NCBI RefSeq assembly: GCF_029889905.1
Contig: NZ_JARANZ010000013.1
Span: 23,223 to 87,222 of the forward strand
DNA from: Chromohalobacter sp. 11-W
Lineage (GTDB): Bacteria > Pseudomonadota > Gammaproteobacteria > Pseudomonadales > Halomonadaceae
Direction: 5' to 3'
DNA length: 64,000 nt
In this document: one piece after another, positions 30,003-39,488 of the stretch
Layout of the letters: each line of letters starts with the position of its first letter
Numbering within the stretch: position 1 is the first letter of the stretch
The notes under the pieces: generated by a model
What the model was told of the DNA's origin: nothing
Seen by the model: only the letters and a program-made list of their open reading frames with translations
Database searches by the model: none
Translations under genes and position numbers: made by a program

Positions 30003-30686
30003 TCACGTATTGTCGCCGGATGCCGGTGATTCGCAACAACCGCGGGCAACACTGTGCGACAGCCGGATGTGATCGTCGAGCAACGCTCGCGCGGCCGCTA
30101 TGTCGCGGCTAAGCGCCAGTTCGACCAGTTCGCCGTGCTGACGATCGAGTACCTTGCGCACTGCTGGGTTGGGCGGCGCCAGGCGTCGGTAGCGGTCGAA
30201 CTGGTCGTGCAGTTGTTCGATGAAACGTAACAACCAGTGTGATCCACACGACGCTAGCAACGCCCGATGAAAGCGCAGGTGTGCCTGCTCCCACTCCTCC
30301 ACTCGCTCAGGATGCTCGTCGGCACGACGCAACCGATGGTGGGCCGCCAACACCTGTGACTCCCATTCTGAATCGCCCGCCTGAAACGCCTGCGTCAACG
30401 CCATGCATTCAAGCTGGACGCGCAGTCCTGCGATATCATCGAGTTCCTCTAAATGCATCGCCGGTACCCGAAAGCCACGCTGGTTGACCTGCTCGAGCAG
30501 GCCGTAGGCCGCTAGCCGGTTGAGCGCCTCGCGCAGCGGGCTGAGCCCGACCTGGTAGTGATCCTTCAAGGCGCTGATGGCGAGCTTCTCGCCCGCCGCG
30601 AAACGCCCGCGAATCAAGTCCTGCTTGAGCGTATCGAAGACTCGGCTCGAGGCCATGTCGCGACTGGCGGATGGCGATGCGGTCAT
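30003..30686 (-). CDS. GntR-family (FCD/FadR-type) transcriptional regulator
   Basis: A 227-residue regulator with an N-terminal winged helix (LKQDLIRGRFAAGEKL, LSPLREALNRLAAYGLLEQ) and a C-terminal all-helical FCD ligand domain (LEELDDIAGLRVQLECMAL, HLRFHRALLASCGSHWLL). The layout resembles CsiR. It is divergent from the gamma-glutamyltransferase operon and has two direct repeats just upstream of its start; it probably regulates both transcripts. The ligand is unknown, perhaps a small acid released from glutamyl compounds. Confidence 0.9.
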   Translation of the reverse strand: MTASPSASRDMASSRVFDTLKQDLIRGRFAAGEKLAISALKDHYQVGLSPLREALNRLAAYGLLEQVNQRGFRVPAMHLEELDDIAGLRVQLECMALTQAFQAGDSEWESQVLAAHHRLRRADEHPERVEEWEQAHLRFHRALLASCGSHWLLRFIEQLHDQFDRYRRLAPPNPAVRKVLDRQHGELVELALSRDIAAARALLDDHIRLSHSVARGCCESPASGDNT

Positions 30687-30701
30687 GGCGTGGCTCTCTT
30701 C

Positions 30702-30744
30702 TCAAGTTCGAAGGTAGTGGCTTATCAAGTTCAAAGATAATGGC
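30702..30744. promoter_or_regulatory. Pair of 20-bp direct repeats in the GntR-GGT gap
   Basis: TCAAGTTCGAAGGTAGTGGC (30702-30721) and TCAAGTTCAAAGATAATGGC (30725-30744) agree at 17 of 20 positions and start 23 bp apart, two helical turns. They begin 16 bp before the GntR start codon, a good place for autoregulation. Confidence 0.5.
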
Positions 30745-30909
30745 GGGAAATGTGCGTTGATGACTGGCGAGCAAGGTTCTGCCTCGGTGCAACAAGCCCT
30801 TTGCCAAATCCCATATTGACGTTAATCAAACCGGGCGCCATAGTCATCTCAATAAAATCGATTTTTTTACTAAAGACGATTTATAACATAACAATCGATT
30901 GGAGACGGC

Positions 30910-32544
30910 ATGTTGACGCCCTTTTCCCAGGCAACGCCCTACGCTTCCCAGCGCAGCGCGACCTACGCCAAACACGGCATGGTCGCCGCGTCCCAGCCCC
31001 AAGCCAGCCAGATCGGCCGTGACATCCTCGCTCAGGGCGGCAACGCCGTGGACGCCGCCATCGCCACTGCGGCAGCGCTCACCGTGGTCGAGCCCACCGG
31101 CTGCGGGATCGGCGGTGATGCCTTCGCGCTGGTCTGGATCGCCGACGACAATGCAGGCAAAGGCGAGCTTCACGGCCTCAATGCCAGCGGCACCGCCCCC
31201 GCCGCGCTGACTCCAGAGGCAGCCGCCGAGGCCGGCTTCGAGTCCATGCCGTTGTACGGCTGGACGCCGGTCACCGTGCCCGGCATCCCCGCCGCCTGGG
31301 CCGAGCTGTCGCGGCGTTTCGGCAAGCTCGATTTCCCGACGCTACTGGCCCCGGCGATCCGCCTGGCCCGCGAGGGCTTTCCGGTCTCGCCGGTGATCGC
31401 CAGCCTGTGGCAGCGCGCCGAGACGACCTTCCGCGAACATCTCAGCGACGCCGCGACCGCCGGCTGGTTCGAGACCTTCACACCGACCGGGCGTGCCCCT
31501 CGCGCTGGCGAGTGGCATCGCTGCGAGGACCAAGCGAAAACCCTGGAAGACATTGCCGAGACCCGCTCCGAGAGCTTCTATCGCGGCGCGCTGGCCGAAC
31601 GCATCGATGCCTTCTCGCGGGAGACCGGCGGCTATCTGCGCGCGGTGGATCTTGCCGGCTACCAGCCGGAGTGGGTCGAGCCGATCGCCGCCGACTACCG
31701 CGGCCACAAAGTATGGGAGATCCCACCCAATGGTCAGGGGCTGGTCGCGCTGATGGCGCTGCGCATCCTCGAGGGTTTCGAGGTCGACAACCGCGACGAT
31801 CCCGAGGTGCTGCACCGCCAGCTCGAGGCAATGAAGCTTTCGTTCATCGACGGCCAGACCCACATCACCCAGCCCGAGCACATGACCCACAGCGTCGAGG
31901 CGCTGCTCGGCGACGCCTATACCCGTGAGCGCCGCGCGCTGATCGGCGAGCGTGCACTCGAGCCGACCCCGGGCACTCCGCAGGCCGGCGGCACCGTCTA
32001 CCTGGCGACCGCCGATGACGACGGCAACATGGTGTCGTTCATCCAGAGCAACTATCACGGCTTCGGGTCCGGCGTGGTGGTGCCGGGCACCGGCATCGCG
32101 ATGCAGAACCGCGGCCACAACTTCAGCCTCGATCCGAATCACGACAACGTGCTCGCGCCGGGCAAGAAGACCTTCCATACCATCATCCCAGGTTTTCTAA
32201 CACGCGACGACGGCACGCCGCTCGGGCCGTTCGGGGTGATGGGCGGCTTCATGCAGCCCCAGGGCCACGTTCAAGTGATCATGAATCTGGTCGACTTCGG
32301 CCTCAACCCGCAGGCCGCGCTGGACGCGCCGCGCTGGCAGTGGATGGGCGGTAAGCGCATCGGCATCGAACACGGCTACCAGGCACCGCTGGTACGCGCG
32401 ATGGCTGAGCGCGGTCACGACATGCAGATCGATCACGATCCACGTGGTTTCGGCCGCGGGCAGATGATCATCCGCGATCCCGACAGCGGCATCTACTGTG
32501 GCGGCACCGAACCACGCACCGACTCCAGCATCGCGGTGCTGTGA
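30910..32544 (+). CDS. Gamma-glutamyltransferase, YwrD-like
   Basis: A 544-residue Ntn-hydrolase that cleaves or transfers gamma-glutamyl groups after self-processing. The small-subunit start, with Thr as nucleophile, is in AGGTVYLATADDDGNMVSF; GFGSGVVVPGTGIAMQNRG, LAPGKKTFHTIIPGF and GVMGGFMQPQGHVQV are close to the YwrD subgroup. The large subunit has GGNAVDAAIATAAALTVVEP. No signal peptide is seen, unlike periplasmic E. coli Ggt, so a cytoplasmic role is likely. GGAG is 6 bases ahead of the ATG. The stop overlaps the first ChrA start. Confidence 0.92.
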   Translation: MLTPFSQATPYASQRSATYAKHGMVAASQPQASQIGRDILAQGGNAVDAAIATAAALTVVEPTGCGIGGDAFALVWIADDNAGKGELHGLNASGTAPAALTPEAAAEAGFESMPLYGWTPVTVPGIPAAWAELSRRFGKLDFPTLLAPAIRLAREGFPVSPVIASLWQRAETTFREHLSDAATAGWFETFTPTGRAPRAGEWHRCEDQAKTLEDIAETRSESFYRGALAERIDAFSRETGGYLRAVDLAGYQPEWVEPIAADYRGHKVWEIPPNGQGLVALMALRILEGFEVDNRDDPEVLHRQLEAMKLSFIDGQTHITQPEHMTHSVEALLGDAYTRERRALIGERALEPTPGTPQAGGTVYLATADDDGNMVSFIQSNYHGFGSGVVVPGTGIAMQNRGHNFSLDPNHDNVLAPGKKTFHTIIPGFLTRDDGTPLGPFGVMGGFMQPQGHVQVIMNLVDFGLNPQAALDAPRWQWMGGKRIGIEHGYQAPLVRAMAERGHDMQIDHDPRGFGRGQMIIRDPDSGIYCGGTEPRTDSSIAVL

Positions 32545-33113
32545 CCATGCTGCAGACACAAGCCCAGTTGTTCATGGCCTTCCTGCGCATCGGCCTGTTC
32601 GGTTTCGGTGGCGGTCCGTCGATGATTCCGCTCGTTCATCAGGAGGTGGTGAAACGCCACGCCTGGATGGACGACGAGGCGTTCGCCGACGTGCTGGCGA
32701 TCGGCAACACCCTACCCGGCCCGATCGCCACCAAGATGGCCGGCTATATCGGTTATCGGGTCGGTGGCGTGCTGGGCGCGCTCAACGCCGTCATCGCGGT
32801 GATAGGACCCATAATCGTGGCCATGATCGCGCTGCTCAGCCTCTACGCGCGTCACGGCGACCAGCGCTGGGTGCAGGGCATGGGCCAGGGCGTGGTGCCC
32901 GTGGTCATGGTCATGATGGCCAAGCTGACCTGGGATTTCTTCACCAAGTCGCGGGCCAGCCTCGGCTGGCTCGTGACACTGGTAATGGGCGCCGTCGCCG
33001 GTGGGCTGATCTACTGGCTCGACGTGCATCCGGGCCTGGTGATCGGAGCCATCCTGATCGCCGCACTGCTACGTCCCGAACCGCAGCACACGACCAGCGA
33101 GACGGATAAATGA
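32541..33113 (+). CDS. Chromate transporter family protein, N-terminal-type half
   Basis: A 190-residue half-size CHR protein with about six helices. Motifs FLRIGLFGFGGGPSMIPLVHQEVV and LPGPIATKMAGYIGYRVGG are typical of the ChrA N-terminal half. The start may be GTG at 32541, which overlaps the ggt stop, or ATG at 32547. It is followed with a four-base overlap by a second half, so both probably make a heterodimer. The family is named for chromate, but short-chain pairs often have unknown anion substrates. Confidence 0.88.
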   Translation: MTMLQTQAQLFMAFLRIGLFGFGGGPSMIPLVHQEVVKRHAWMDDEAFADVLAIGNTLPGPIATKMAGYIGYRVGGVLGALNAVIAVIGPIIVAMIALLSLYARHGDQRWVQGMGQGVVPVVMVMMAKLTWDFFTKSRASLGWLVTLVMGAVAGGLIYWLDVHPGLVIGAILIAALLRPEPQHTTSETDK

Positions 33114-33640
33114 TCTATTGGCACCTGTTCCTGGCGTTCTTCATTCCCAACATCGTCGGTTACGGCGGCGGCCCGGCGATCATCCCGCTGATCGAGAACG
33201 AAGTGGTCGGTCGCTACGGCTGGATGAGCTCGCAGGCCTTCGCCGAGACCCTGGCGCTGGGCAACGCCCTGCCCAGCCCAATCGCCACCAAGATGGCCGG
33301 CTACATCGGCTACGACGTCGCCGGCGTGCCTGGATCTCTGATCGCCACCTTCGCCACCGTCGCGCCATCATTACTGCTGATGCTGATCGCGCTAGGCACG
33401 CTGTATCGCTATCGCGAGTCGGTCAAGGTCAAGTCGATGAGCCAATGGGTCCGCCCGGTGGTGATGACGCTGATGGCCTACCTGACCTGGCGTTTTTTCG
33501 ACGAAGGCGTAACGACCGCTGGCGCAGTGCACACCGTAATCATCGGTGGCATCGCCGGCGTACTGCTTCTGGCGACCCGGGTTCACCCGGCGTTCGTCGT
33601 GTGTTTCGGGCTCGTCTATGGTGCCCTGCTGCTCGGGTAG
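33110..33640 (+). CDS. Chromate transporter family protein, second half
   Basis: A 176-residue half-size CHR protein. It shows FFIPNIVGYGGGPAIIPLIENEVV and LPSPIATKMAGYIGYDVAG, paralleling the first half but diverged; about six hydrophobic segments. It overlaps the first half (ATGA) and ends 6 bp before the convergent oxidoreductase. The pair, with GGT, forms a coupled three-gene operon whose joint function is not established. Confidence 0.88.
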   Translation: MIYWHLFLAFFIPNIVGYGGGPAIIPLIENEVVGRYGWMSSQAFAETLALGNALPSPIATKMAGYIGYDVAGVPGSLIATFATVAPSLLLMLIALGTLYRYRESVKVKSMSQWVRPVVMTLMAYLTWRFFDEGVTTAGAVHTVIIGGIAGVLLLATRVHPAFVVCFGLVYGALLLG

Positions 33641-33646
33641 CAAAGA

Positions 33647-34654
33647 TCAGAATTCCAGGCAGATCTTGCCGAAGTGACGTCCCGCTTCCTGGTGGCGAAA
33701 TGCGTCGGCGATCTCGTCAAGGGCGAAACGCCGGTCGATGACCGGGTGTAGGTCGCTGGCATCGATGGCACGGATCATCTCGATCTGATCGCGCCGGCTA
33801 CCCACGATCAAGCCCTGCAGACGCGCCTGCTTGGCCATCAGCTTGGCGGTAGGGATCTCGCCGCCGCGCCCGGTGAGCACGCCGATCAATGAGATGTGTC
33901 CGCCGATGCGCACGGCGTCGATGGATTGCGGCAACGTGGCGGGACCACCCACTTCGATGACATGATCGACGCCCCGACCATCGGTGAGCGCCTTGACGCG
34001 CTTACCCCATTCCGGCTCGGTCTTGTAATTGAGCGTGTAGTCGGCGCCCAGTTCCTTCAGCCGGGCGATCTTCTCGTCCGAGGACGAGGTCGCGATGACC
34101 GTGGCGCCCATCAACTTGGCGAACTGCAAGGCGAAGATCGAGACACCGCCGGTGCCCAGCACCAGCACCGTGTCACCCGCCTTGAGATTGCCGTCCACTA
34201 CCAGCGCGCGCCAAGCGGTCAACCCGGCCGTGGTCAGGGTAGCGGCTTCGGCATGGTCATAATTGCGCGGCGCGTGGGTAAACCACGTCGTCGGACGCAC
34301 GACCTGCTCACGGGCGTAGCCATCGACGCCATCACCGGGCGTGGTGGTGAAGTCACCGATGCGCGCCGGCCCTTCGAGCCACTCGGGGAAGAACGTCGAT
34401 ACCACGCGATCCCCCACGGTGAATTCCTCGACGCCTTCACCCACGGCTTCGACGACACCGGCTCCATCCGACATGGGAATGCGGCCGTCCTCGGTCGGCA
34501 TGGCGCCGGCGACGACACCGTAGTCATGATAATTGAGCGAGCTGGCATGCACTCGCACGCGCACTTCGCCCGGCCCCGGCTCGCCCGGCGCTTCGCATTC
34601 GTGGACATCGAGCTTATCCAGCCCGCCCGGGCTGCGTAATGTGACGACGTTCAT
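33647..34654 (-). CDS. NAD(P)-dependent medium-chain alcohol dehydrogenase/quinone oxidoreductase-like protein
   Basis: A 335-residue MDR-superfamily oxidoreductase. GroES-like part: VRVHASSLNYHDYGVVAG, PMSDGAGVVEAVGEGV. Rossmann part: VLVLGTGGVSIFALQFAKLMGA. The Cys-rich structural zinc lobe is absent, as in zinc-independent members. Substrate unknown. The start at 34654 follows AGGAGAG at 5 bases; the frame is open further upstream. It is divergent from the cupin gene. Confidence 0.88.
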   Translation of the reverse strand: MNVVTLRSPGGLDKLDVHECEAPGEPGPGEVRVRVHASSLNYHDYGVVAGAMPTEDGRIPMSDGAGVVEAVGEGVEEFTVGDRVVSTFFPEWLEGPARIGDFTTTPGDGVDGYAREQVVRPTTWFTHAPRNYDHAEAATLTTAGLTAWRALVVDGNLKAGDTVLVLGTGGVSIFALQFAKLMGATVIATSSSDEKIARLKELGADYTLNYKTEPEWGKRVKALTDGRGVDHVIEVGGPATLPQSIDAVRIGGHISLIGVLTGRGGEIPTAKLMAKQARLQGLIVGSRRDQIEMIRAIDASDLHPVIDRRFALDEIADAFRHQEAGRHFGKICLEF

Positions 34655-34872
34655 CGTACTCTCCTGTGCTGTCATCCTATGCTTGCGGGATACATCCGAC
34701 ATGACGCGCCCCGCAGGGTCCTTCCTAGATGATGGTGACGAATCGCCGGGAGGCAAGGGCCACCCTGTCAGTCAGTACGTCTCTGGCAGCGCTGCGATTG
34801 ACCCGAGGAGGGATTGCCGAGGCTGTACCGTCGAGGCATAGTGCTCTGCTCTTCGTTCATCAGGATACGCCA

Positions 34873-35394
34873 ATGTCTCCTTCTCCGGTCATCCCCCTCG
34901 ATCAACTGGTGCTTGAACGGCACACCCATGGCGCGCATTTCGAGGCCGCCCATGCCGCCGTCGCGGGCCCTGCCGGCGCCAAGCATCTCGGCGCGCGAGT
35001 GGTCGAGGTACCGCCCGGCAAGCGTGCCTGGCCTTACCACGCTCACCACGCCAATGACGAACTCTTCGTGGTTCTCGCCGGCCAGGGGGAGTTGCGTATG
35101 GGGGATGAGCGGTACCCTGTCACCACCGGCGACGTCGTGGTCTGCCCCGCGGGCGGCACGGCAAGCGCGCACCAGCTGATCGCAGCGGCGGACAGCCCGG
35201 TACCGCTTCGCTACCTGGCCGTGAGTTCGATGCGCGAGCCGGATATCCTCGAATATCCCGATTCCGACAAGCTCGGGGTTTTCACTGGCAGCGCCCCGGG
35301 AGGCGATGCCGATAAGCGAACGCTGACCCGGTTCATGTCACGCGGTGATGCGGTAGCCTACTGGGAGGGGGAAACCGGCGACGACACGCCATGA
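34873..35394 (+). CDS. Cupin-domain protein
   Basis: A 173-residue single-cupin protein. Motif 1 is WPYHAHHANDELFVVLAGQGEL, holding likely His/His/Glu metal ligands; motif 2 is TTGDVVVCPAGGTASAHQL with the final His. The C-terminal part (RYLAVSSMREPDILEYPDSDKLGVF) is typical of a common uncharacterised cupin group. The start at 34873 gives the usual family opening; the longer frame upstream is non-conserved. Function unknown. Confidence 0.87.
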   Translation: MSPSPVIPLDQLVLERHTHGAHFEAAHAAVAGPAGAKHLGARVVEVPPGKRAWPYHAHHANDELFVVLAGQGELRMGDERYPVTTGDVVVCPAGGTASAHQLIAAADSPVPLRYLAVSSMREPDILEYPDSDKLGVFTGSAPGGDADKRTLTRFMSRGDAVAYWEGETGDDTP

Positions 35395-35412
35395 GGCGCG
35401 CCGTCGGGCTTT

Positions 35413-36030
35413 TTATTCCAGCACGATCAGACGATTGGGGAGTTCGTTGCGCTCGTGTGTGGCGGGTACGTGCTCTCGGAGATGTTCGCCGCATGCTTCG
35501 ATACAGGAGAGAAAGCCCTGCAAGGTCTGACCTTGCTTCACCTGCTGGGTGAAGGTCGAGACGATGCCCTGCCAGGTCTCGTCGTCGAGGCGGCTGGAAA
35601 TCCCGCGATCGACCAGGATCTCCACGTAGCGCTCGGCTTCGGAGACGAAGATCAGCATCCCGGTACCGGCTTGGGTGTGATGCAGGTTCTGCTCGAGAAA
35701 CTGCCGCCTTGCCAGGTTGGCGGCGCGCCAGAAGCGCACGCGACGCGGGATCAGTCGCGTCGTCACTGCCGGAAGCCGAAACACGATTGCGAGCACCGCG
35801 AAACACGCCCACTGCACGATCAAAAGCTCCGAGGCCCCCAGCCATTGAGGGAAGTAATTGATCGCCCCGGGGATCAGCAGGGCCAGAATCCCTGCCCAAA
35901 GCAACGGGATGTAGGTGTAATCGTCGGCCTGCGGCGCGAGTACGGTCACCAGTTCGGCGTCGGTACCGCGCTCGATGTGCGTGATCGCATCGCGCACCTG
36001 CTGCTGCTCGCTGTCGCTCAATAATGCCAT
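35413..36030 (-). CDS. TPM-domain membrane protein (second of two)
   Basis: A 205-residue protein with an N-terminal TPM-like part (MALLSDSEQQQVRDAITHIERGTDAELVTVLA), two hydrophobic helices (about 43-65 and 68-85), then the rest of the TPM fold (GMLIFVSEAERYVEILVDRGI). Third gene of lemA-TPM-TPM, 21 bp after the first TPM gene. TPM/Psb32 domains are linked to envelope or protein-complex maintenance; no specific role can be read. Confidence 0.85.
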   Translation of the reverse strand: MALLSDSEQQQVRDAITHIERGTDAELVTVLAPQADDYTYIPLLWAGILALLIPGAINYFPQWLGASELLIVQWACFAVLAIVFRLPAVTTRLIPRRVRFWRAANLARRQFLEQNLHHTQAGTGMLIFVSEAERYVEILVDRGISSRLDDETWQGIVSTFTQQVKQGQTLQGFLSCIEACGEHLREHVPATHERNELPNRLIVLE

Positions 36031-36051
36031 GGTGATGTCCCTTGCGTTGAT

Positions 36052-36819
36052 CTACCAGCCACCGGAGGCACCGCCCCCGCCGAAACCACCACCGCCGCCG
36101 CCGAAGCCACCGCCGCCTCCGAAACCGCCGCCCATGGCGCCGCCGAGCAGGATACCGCCGAGCAAGCCGCCACCGCGTCCGCGACGACGCCCGCCGCGTC
36201 CGCCACCACCGATGCCGCGTACGATGCCCATGACGATCATCAGCATGACGAAGAACGCCACCGATGCGCCGCCGACATCGCGCGACTTGTCGTGCCCGGA
36301 TGCCGATCCGGCAGGAGCCGCGTCGGCCATCGGGTCGCCGCCCAGGACCTGGATGATCGCTTCGGTGCCTTGGGTAATCCCGGTCGCGTAATCGCCTTCG
36401 CGAAACGCCGGGGCGATCTTCTGCGTGATGATCGCCGAGGACTGTGCGTCGGTCAGGCGACCCTCGAGGCCATATCCAACCTCGATGCGGATGGCCTGTT
36501 CTTCCATGGAGACGATCAACAATGCGCCGTTATCTTCGCCTTCCTGACCGATGCCCCAATGGCGCCCCAGCTGGTAGCCGTATTCCTCGATCGGCGCCCC
36601 CTGTAAATCGGGCAGCGTGACGACCACGATCTGCTCGCCGGTGTCTTCCTCGTGCGCCGCGAGCATGCCGCTCAACTCATCTCGAGTCGACGTATCCAGT
36701 AGGTCGGCCTGATCGACCACGCGACCGGTCAGCTCGGGAAACTCGATGTCTTGAGCCTGAACGCTGAGGGCACAGGCCCACAGCAGCATCAAGCATGTCA
36801 GACGGATGCAATGCCTCAT
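36052..36819 (-). CDS. TPM-domain protein with glycine-rich tail (first of two)
   Basis: A 255-residue exported protein. A signal peptide (LTCLMLLWACALSVQA) ends near residue 22. The TPM domain follows (FPELTGRVVDQADLLDTSTRDELS, GEQIVVVTLPDLQGAPIEEYGYQLGRHWGIG). A membrane segment lies near residues 185-200, and the last 50 residues are almost all Gly with Arg, Ser and Phe. Its start overlaps the lemA stop by one base (TAATG), so translation is coupled. Confidence 0.88.
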   Translation of the reverse strand: MRHCIRLTCLMLLWACALSVQAQDIEFPELTGRVVDQADLLDTSTRDELSGMLAAHEEDTGEQIVVVTLPDLQGAPIEEYGYQLGRHWGIGQEGEDNGALLIVSMEEQAIRIEVGYGLEGRLTDAQSSAIITQKIAPAFREGDYATGITQGTEAIIQVLGGDPMADAAPAGSASGHDKSRDVGGASVAFFVMLMIVMGIVRGIGGGGRGGRRRGRGGGLLGGILLGGAMGGGFGGGGGFGGGGGGFGGGGASGGW

Positions 36820-37442
36820 TAGAACTCCACCTCAGGCGCCTGATCGGCGTTCTCGGCCGTGGCTTCGAAGTTTTCGCGAATCGGCATGTCGCTATACAAA
36901 AGGCCATGCCAGAGTCGCCCGGGGAAAGTACGAATCTCGGTATTGTATTGCTCGACCGCCTGGATGAAGTCGCGGCGCGCCACGGCGATGCGATTCTCGG
37001 TGCCTTCCAGTTGCGACTGCAGCGCCAGGAAGTTCTGGTTCGACTTCAGCTCCGGGTAGCGTTCGGACACCGCCATCAGGCGACTCAGCGCCCCGGTCAG
37101 TTGGCCCTGGGCCTGCTGGAATTGCTTCAGCTTCTCGGGATCGTCCAAGGAGTCGGCGTCGATGTTGATCGAGGTCGCCTTGGAGCGCGCTTCGATCACG
37201 GCCGTCAGCGTTTCCTGTTCTTGATCGGCGAAGCCTTTGACGGTTTCCACCAAATTCGGCACTAGATCCGCGCGCCGCTGATACTGGTTTTCGACCTGCG
37301 CCCAGGCCGACTTCACCTGCTCGTCCAGCGTAGGAATATTGTTGATGCCGCAGCCCGTCAGTGAGACGGCAAGGCACAGCCATAGCATGACGTGCCAGAC
37401 GGAGCGAGCGGTAAACGGCCTTGGCAAGGATCGCGTCGACAT
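36819..37442 (-). CDS. lemA: LemA-family lipoprotein
   Basis: A 207-residue LemA protein: lipobox LTGC after the hydrophobic VMLWLCLAVS, then VKSAWAQVENQYQRRADLVPNLVETVKGF, the family hallmark, and a helical bundle through NTEIRTFPGRLWHGLLY. The start at 37442 is chosen because GGAA lies 6 bases ahead; ATG at 37448 and TTG at 37466 are in frame. It heads the lemA-TPM-TPM operon, a combination widespread in bacteria. Function unclear. Confidence 0.9.
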   Translation of the reverse strand: MSTRSLPRPFTARSVWHVMLWLCLAVSLTGCGINNIPTLDEQVKSAWAQVENQYQRRADLVPNLVETVKGFADQEQETLTAVIEARSKATSINIDADSLDDPEKLKQFQQAQGQLTGALSRLMAVSERYPELKSNQNFLALQSQLEGTENRIAVARRDFIQAVEQYNTEIRTFPGRLWHGLLYSDMPIRENFEATAENADQAPEVEF

Positions 37443-37633
37443 ATGCATTTCCGATGAGGTGGGCAAATAGAGACCCCCTAAGCTACAGGTGAGCGCGCAT
37501 TAAGCATAGCGTCGACTGAAGAGGGCGGCGTATCGTCGGAAGACCAAACGGCGGCAGCGCAAAATTAAACCTGCCTCGACCGGCGATGTTGCGTAGAATC
37601 TTGTGCGTTGCGAACTATTTGATAGGGCATGAC

Positions 37634-38356
37634 ATGGGTAGGGCTTTCCAGAACCGCAAAGAATCCATGGCCAAGACGGCCGACGCCAAGACCAAGGTGT
37701 ACAGCAAGTACGGGCGCGAGATTTACGTCTGCGCCAAAGCCGGCGGGGTCGACCCCGAGGGCAATCTCGCCCTGCGTGGCTTGATCGAACGCGCCAAGAA
37801 AGACCAAGTCCCGTCGCACGTCATCGACAAGGCGCTGGACAAGGCCAAGGGCGGTGGCGGCGAGGACTACTCCCTCGCGCGCTACGAAGGCTTCGGACCA
37901 GGCAGTTGCATGGTCATCGTCGAATGCCTGACTGACAATCCCAACCGCACCTTCGGCGACGTGCGCGCCTGCTTCAATAAGGCCAAGGGCAAACTCGGCA
38001 CTCCGGGCAGCGTCAGCCACATGTTCGATCACTGCGCGATCCTCGCCTTCGCGGGCAGCGACGAGGAGGCGGTGCTGGAAGCCTTGATGGAGGCCGATGT
38101 CGATGTCACCGACATCGAAAGCGAAACCGATCGCATTACCGTGTTCGCGCCCCACACCGAATACGCCAAGACCAAACAGGCACTCGCCGAGGCCTTCGGT
38201 GAGCTTGATTTCGAGGCCGACGAGATCCAGTTCCTGCCACAGACCACGACCCCCGTCGCCGGCGATGACGTGGCCATGCTCGACAAGCTGCTCGCCACTC
38301 TCAACGACCTCGACGATGTGCAGAACATCTACCATAGCGCCGAGCCGCAGAGCTGA
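37634..38356 (+). CDS. YebC/PmpR-family protein, YeeN subgroup
   Basis: A 240-residue cytoplasmic protein. [19 protein letters not shown] and [33 protein letters not shown] match the YeeN branch rather than YebC proper. [29 protein letters not shown] and [12 protein letters not shown] are family signatures. YebC-type proteins act as DNA-binding regulators or help ribosomes through difficult sequences. The start at 37634 is set by the conserved MGR opening. Confidence 0.92.
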   Translation: MGRAFQNRKESMAKTADAKTKVYSKYGREIYVCAKAGGVDPEGNLALRGLIERAKKDQVPSHVIDKALDKAKGGGGEDYSLARYEGFGPGSCMVIVECLTDNPNRTFGDVRACFNKAKGKLGTPGSVSHMFDHCAILAFAGSDEEAVLEALMEADVDVTDIESETDRITVFAPHTEYAKTKQALAEAFGELDFEADEIQFLPQTTTPVAGDDVAMLDKLLATLNDLDDVQNIYHSAEPQS

Positions 38357-38477
38357 CCCGGCCTCGCCGACGATGCACTCGTCGACGATGTACTTATCGA
38401 TCAGGTGAGCGCCGGCCACGACATGCCGGCGCGTGCCTATACTGATCGTCCCATTCTCCACGGGAGCCCGGTATCGC

Positions 38478-39488
38478 ATGAGTCATGACATCGCAGACGC
38501 CACTGCCACCGAAACACGCCCCGCCGCGCGCGCCCACACCTTGCAAGCACCCCCCTCGGTGATCGCCGTTCAGGGTCTGACCAAGCGTTACGCCTCGGGC
38601 TTCGAGGCGCTCAAACGCATCGATCTGGATATCCAGCGTGGCGAAATCTTCGCGCTGCTGGGCCCCAATGGCGCCGGCAAGACCACCTTGATCAGCATCA
38701 TCTGCGGGCTGGTCAACGCCAGCGACGGTCAGGTCCGTGTCAACGGCCACGACATCGTCACCGACTACCGTGCCGCGCGCGAGCAGATCGGCCTGGTCCC
38801 GCAGGAATTGACCAGCGACGCCTTTGCCACGGTGTGGAACACGGTCAGCTTCAGCCGTGGCCTGTTCGGCAAGCGCGCCGACTCTGCGCACATCGAGCGT
38901 GTGCTCAGGTCGTTGTCGCTGTGGGACAAGCGTCGCAACAAGATGATTACGCTCTCGGGCGGCATGAAACGCCGGGTACTGATCGCCAAGGCACTGGCGC
39001 ACGAGCCGCAGATCCTGTTTCTCGACGAGCCGACCGCCGGGGTCGATGTCGAGCTGCGCCGCGACATGTGGGACGTGGTGCGGTCGCTACGCGACCAAGG
39101 CGTCACCGTCATACTGACCACGCACTACATCGAAGAAGCTGAGGAGATGGCCGACCGCATCGGCGTGATCAACGATGGGGAGATCGTGCTCGTCGAAGAG
39201 AAAGCCGCCCTGATGCGCCAGTTGGGCCGCAAGCGGCTGCGGCTCGATCTGCAGGCGCCACTCGCGGCCATTCCCGAGACGCTGGCGCACTATCCGCTGA
39301 GTCTCGCCGAGGACGGCCATGTACTGGTCTATACCTACGCCGCATCGTCTGACGAGCACTCGACGCCAGCCAGCATCAGTGCCCTGCTCAACGATATCGA
39401 AGCAGCGGGCGTTCGCTTCAAAGACCTCCACACCGAGCAAAGCTCGCTGGAGGAAATTTTCGTCAATCTGGTGAGGAAGGACGCATGA
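38478..39488 (+). CDS. ABC-2 exporter ATP-binding subunit (YadG-like)
   Basis: A 336-residue ATPase: Walker [10 protein letters not shown]-loop VPQEL, signature LSGGMKRR, Walker [14 protein letters not shown]-loop [14 protein letters not shown]. The C-terminal 90 residues form the extra domain common to YadG/DrrA-type subunits. GGGAG lies ahead of the ATG. The stop overlaps the permease start (ATGA), so the two form a single exporter; the cargo is unknown. Confidence 0.92.
   Translation: MSHDIADATATETRPAARAHTLQAPPSVIAVQGLTKRYASGFEALKRIDLDIQRGEIFALLGPNGAGKTTLISIICGLVNASDGQVRVNGHDIVTDYRAAREQIGLVPQELTSDAFATVWNTVSFSRGLFGKRADSAHIERVLRSLSLWDKRRNKMITLSGGMKRRVLIAKALAHEPQILFLDEPTAGVDVELRRDMWDVVRSLRDQGVTVILTTHYIEEAEEMADRIGVINDGEIVLVEEKAALMRQLGRKRLRLDLQAPLAAIPETLAHYPLSLAEDGHVLVYTYAASSDEHSTPASISALLNDIEAAGVRFKDLHTEQSSLEEIFVNLVRKDA

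Noticed and set aside
37565..38479. 304-codon open frame antisense to the YebC-family gene
   Set aside because: The sense frame matches the YeeN subgroup from end to end; the antisense frame has no motif.
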